A stretch of 25,623 bases of DNA from assembly GCA_034439755.1 (NCBI GenBank), contig JAWXAZ010000108.1, forward strand, positions 1-25,623, given 5' to 3'. The translations under genes and the position numbers were made by a program. A model generated the notes under the pieces. The model had not been told where the DNA came from. It did no database searches and saw only the letters and a program-made list of their open reading frames with translations. This document shows positions 23,135-25,623 of this stretch, piece after piece (position 1 is the first letter of the stretch; every line of letters starts with the position of its first letter). This DNA is from B1 sp034439755. GTDB lineage: Bacteria > Bacteroidota > Bacteroidia > UKL13-3.

Positions 23135-25060
23135 TCAATCGTTCTTGCGTCTCGGTCTTGGGCTATCACCTGCGTTGCTATCGCCCCTGTTTTCACTTCT
23201 GCGTGCACCGCCAAAGCCTTCAGAACGGCCGCCAGATCTTTCTCTTACACGACGTTCGCCGCCGCCAAAAGAGCGACCACCGCTTCCTTCAGATCTTTCG
23301 CCGCCACCGTTACCACCGCCACTGCTTCTTCTTTCGCCACCGCCGCCATAACCGCCGCCGCCGCTTCTTCTTCCGCTGCCACCGCCATAACTGCCACTTC
23401 CTCTTCTTTCGCCGCCTTCAGATCCACCTCTTCTATCGCCACTTACTTCTGCGCGAACACTTCTATCATTATAATTAGTGCCATTTAACGCTTTTAAGAT
23501 AGGCGCAACATGCTCGTCTTTGGCATCAACAAAACTATACACGCCACTTACGTCAACATGTAAATCTTGCCATGAAATATTAGCCGCTGCAGCTACCCAA
23601 TCCTTGAAGCTGCGAATATCAAAGCCGTCTTTTTTGCCTAAGCTTACAAAGATTCTTTTCTCGCCACTTCTTCCACCGCGACTCTCTCTTCCGCCTTCTC
23701 TTGCATCTCTTCCAGTACGTTCGCCATTGGCCGAAATATTTAAATCAGGAGCATTGGCAAAATCAACTGAGAACCTACGCAATTCAAGCGATAAGAATTT
23801 CTTTAACAATTCGTCCTTCTCAAATACCATCAAGCTTTCAATGCCTTTCATTACATGCGCATCAAAAACACCCTCTTCAATTTCTGTATTGATAATGGTA
23901 TCTGTAAAGGCCAATAATTTTTTGTCGCGCACATCTTGTGCACTTGGTATTAACACCTTTTCAAATTTGATGTTACTCATACGCTCAATGTCCTTCAACC
24001 GGCCACCTTCACGCATGTGCAACAAGGTGAAAGAAACACCTAATTTTCCAGCTCTACCTGTTCTACCACTTCTATGCGTGTAGTTTTCAATATCATCTGG
24101 CAAATGGTAATGGATTACATGCGTTAGTCCGCTCACGTCAATACCACGTGCGGCAACGTCTGTAGCCAATAAGATTTTGATGGCATGTTGACGAAAACGG
24201 CCCATTACCTTTTCGCGTTGTGCCTGACTTAAATCTCCGTGTAAACAATCTGCATTGTAACCATCCTTAATCAACTTATCGCTGATGTCTTGCGTCTCTA
24301 AACGCGTGGTACAGAAAATAATGGCATAAATGTCTTCCGAGTTAAAATCTACAAAACGCTTCAAGGCAGCATATTTATCCTTTGCATGCACAATAGAATA
24401 TTGATGAGTAATATTTGCATTACCACTATTCGATTTACCTACACTAATTTCAACAGGATCGTTCATATACCTGTTACCAATATTGCGAATAGATTTAGGC
24501 ATGGTAGCACTAAATAAGCATACACGTTTTTCGGTAGGTGTATGACCAAGAATGTATTCTACATCCTCTTCAAATCCCATGTTAAGCATTTCATCGGCCT
24601 CATCTAACACCACAAAGTTCACTTCGTTGATGTTGATAGCTTTGCGCTTCATTAAATCCATTAATCTACCAGGGGTTGCTACAATAATGTGCGCACCACG
24701 TTTAATGTCTCTAATCTGACCTTCCATGCTAGCGCCACCGTAAACGGCCACTACATTAATACCAGGTTTGTGTTTGCTATAACTAGCTAAGTCGCGAGAA
24801 ATCTGCATGCAGAGTTCGCGTGTTGGACAAATAACCAAAGATTGGATATGCCTAGCAGAAGGGTTAATTAACTGCAAGATAGGCAAGCCAAATGCCGCTG
24901 TTTTTCCGGTGCCCGTCTGGGCTAAACCTAAAATATCGCGTCCGGTTTCTAAAAATACAGGGATCGTCTGCTCCTGTATAGGCGTTGGGTTCTCAAAACC
25001 CAGTTCTTGAATCGCATTCAAGAGGGACTGCTCTACGCCTAGTTCACTAAAATTTTTCAA
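23135..25060 (-). CDS. deaD: DEAD-box ATP-dependent RNA helicase with DbpA-type RNA-binding domain and RGG-like tail
   Basis: Complete DEAD-box core: Q motif GFENPTPIQEQTIP (21-34), Walker A AQTGTGKT (47-54), PTREL (79-83), TPGRL (129-133), DEAD (153-156), SAT (184-186), then RGIDVSGLTHVIHYHLP and HRSGRTGRAGKLG in domain 2. Around 470-545 a DbpA/CsdA RNA-binding domain is seen (RIFVSLGKKDGFDIRSFKDW, LKALNGTNYNDRSVRAEV). The last about 95 residues are Gly/Arg/Ser repeats (GGERR, GGGYGGGG), an RGG-like disordered tail that binds RNA. It unwinds RNA in ribosome assembly, mRNA decay and cold response. Single-gene unit with its own promoter and terminator. Symbol deaD/csdA is by domain set, not by orthology test. 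Confidence 0.95.
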   Translation of the reverse strand: MKNFSELGVEQSLLNAIQELGFENPTPIQEQTIPVFLETGRDILGLAQTGTGKTAAFGLPILQLINPSARHIQSLVICPTRELCMQISRDLASYSKHKPGINVVAVYGGASMEGQIRDIKRGAHIIVATPGRLMDLMKRKAININEVNFVVLDEADEMLNMGFEEDVEYILGHTPTEKRVCLFSATMPKSIRNIGNRYMNDPVEISVGKSNSGNANITHQYSIVHAKDKYAALKRFVDFNSEDIYAIIFCTTRLETQDISDKLIKDGYNADCLHGDLSQAQREKVMGRFRQHAIKILLATDVAARGIDVSGLTHVIHYHLPDDIENYTHRSGRTGRAGKLGVSFTLLHMREGGRLKDIERMSNIKFEKVLIPSAQDVRDKKLLAFTDTIINTEIEEGVFDAHVMKGIESLMVFEKDELLKKFLSLELRRFSVDFANAPDLNISANGERTGRDAREGGRESRGGRSGEKRIFVSLGKKDGFDIRSFKDWVAAAANISWQDLHVDVSGVYSFVDAKDEHVAPILKALNGTNYNDRSVRAEVSGDRRGGSEGGERRGSGSYGGGSGRRSGGGGYGGGGERRSSGGGNGGGERSEGSGGRSFGGGERRVRERSGGRSEGFGGARRSENRGDSNAGDSPRPRRKND

Positions 25061-25083
25061 AGTACTTTATTAAAATTGAGCCG

Positions 25084-25091
25084 CAAAGGTA
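25084..25091 (-). promoter_or_regulatory. Bacteroidota -7 box (TACCTTTG) of the helicase gene
   Basis: On the minus strand this reads TACCTTTGCGGC, 23 bp before the helicase ATG, an exact TAnnTTTG match in the form common before highly expressed Bacteroidota genes. No clear -33 TTTG is seen. Confidence 0.65.
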
Positions 25092-25623
25092 AGATTAATA
25101 TTTGGATAAATAGCTAAAGTGCTGAATTATTGTTGGTTTAAGCCTTTTTCGCCCTGTTTCTCAGCTGGCTTATCCACCGCTTGTCCCCAAATCCATTGGC
25201 AATTTTGCAGGTTTCGGTTCGAACCAAAAAATAATTATTTGTAGAGGAAAGATTTGTAAGTATAAAATACAAAAGCCCAAAGTAAAATGAGAGATGAGAC
25301 TTTTAGTGTTTGCTAGGTGTTGGCGATAAAATTATTGTTCAATGATAAGATACATGTGCTTCAAAAAAACGGTGGGTGGATAAACCTAGTAATGAAGAAC
25401 TATTCCACTGCGGAATAATGCTTGTAAAATCAAAGGAAGGACTCCATGCATAGTTTTTAATTGAAAACCCGCTTAAAGCTGGTGGGTCAATAAAATAAGA
25501 CAACCAAGCGTATCGTAAATTAGCCTGCCACGGTTTGGTAAATTAATCGTAGGTCGCTATAAGGATATATTGTTTCGGTTTCGTTTAATAATTGGCATAA
25601 TTTAATAACAGCATCATTAGCTC
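25092..25623. other. Right-edge stretch without a complete gene
   Basis: No start-to-stop gene is supported. Two minus-strand open pieces touch: 25622-25520, cut by the window edge (AVIKLCQLLNETETIYPYSD then LRLIYQTVAG-stop), and 25519-25339, with no ATG near its start (LRYAWLSYFIDPPALSGFSI and so on). The first could be the C-terminus of a gene outside the window, possibly transposase-like, but I cannot name it. A palindrome of the dispersed family lies at 25214-25229. Confidence 0.4.
25214..25229. repeat. Palindromic 16-mer, copy 4 (variant)
   Basis: TTCGGTTCGAACCAAA, containing the perfect palindrome GGTTCGAACC. It lies about 150 bp upstream of the helicase ATG. Confidence 0.55.

Noticed and set aside
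23104..23478. 124-codon His/Arg/Phe-rich plus-strand frame
   Set aside because: It is the antisense reading of the glycine/arginine repeat tail of the helicase.
23478..24083. 201-codon plus-strand frame opposite the helicase gene
   Set aside because: It is antisense to a confidently assigned DEAD-box gene, has serine/proline-rich shadow composition and no family features.
25214..25229. tRNA T-arm suggested by GGTTCGAACC
   Set aside because: No acceptor, D or anticodon arms can be formed in the flanks, and the motif is a palindrome shared with other intergenic sites.

Overview
The window is AT-rich and comes from a member of the Bacteroidota, probably a Chitinophagales/Sphingobacteriales-type environmental relative. 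Four things point there. Two proteins end in a YPNP-type C-terminal sorting domain of the type IX secretion system (T9SS). There is a PorV/PorQ-like barrel, a bacillithiol-type glycosyltransferase (BshA), and promoters of the Bacteroidota form TTTG-N19-TAnnTTTG. Nearly all genes are on the minus strand. Exceptions are a DUF1801 protein, an acyl-carrier-protein-like small protein, and an ECF sigma factor with its partner.

Layout. (1) 1-6560 is an eroded accessory block: a type II NADH dehydrogenase remnant, a TspO remnant, an intact outer-membrane barrel, an intact alpha/beta hydrolase, a truncated 33-residue protein, a split succinate-semialdehyde dehydrogenase, a fasciclin-domain protein and a HEPN-like gene broken by a frameshift. 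The three broken enzyme/membrane genes all carry internal deletions of tens of codons. (2) 6561-11945 is an intact metabolic block: kynureninase, DUF1801, Rieske protein, T9SS-sorted esterase, GNAT acetyltransferase, PurK, then a divergent ACP-like protein with a strong terminator. A perfect 29-bp direct repeat lies at 6500 and 12101, just outside this block. (3) 12189-12431 is a tandem repeat array built on a 13-bp module. (4) 12462-17147 holds bshA, a beta-propeller-like lipoprotein, a PorV-like barrel and thiL. (5) 17335-18146 is a small cassette-like insertion with a signal-peptide-bearing HNH nuclease and an unknown 81-residue protein. (6) 18268-22324 holds a glycosyltransferase, the ECF sigma factor with a membrane partner ending in a T9SS sorting domain, and a PAP2 phosphatase. 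(7) 22354-25060 holds an orphan paaD, a three-copy 32-bp-phased dyad array and a DEAD-box RNA helicase. 25061-25623 has no convincing complete gene.

The genes do not form one pathway. The common thread is the cell envelope: T9SS cargo (esterase), a PorV-like barrel with a lipoprotein, and a sigma factor/membrane protein pair whose partner carries the T9SS signal. The best candidates for something new are that sigma/sorting-domain pair, the ACP-like protein without the carrier serine, the secreted-HNH cassette, and the phased dyads upstream of paaD. All identifications rest on reading translated motifs; no database search was run.
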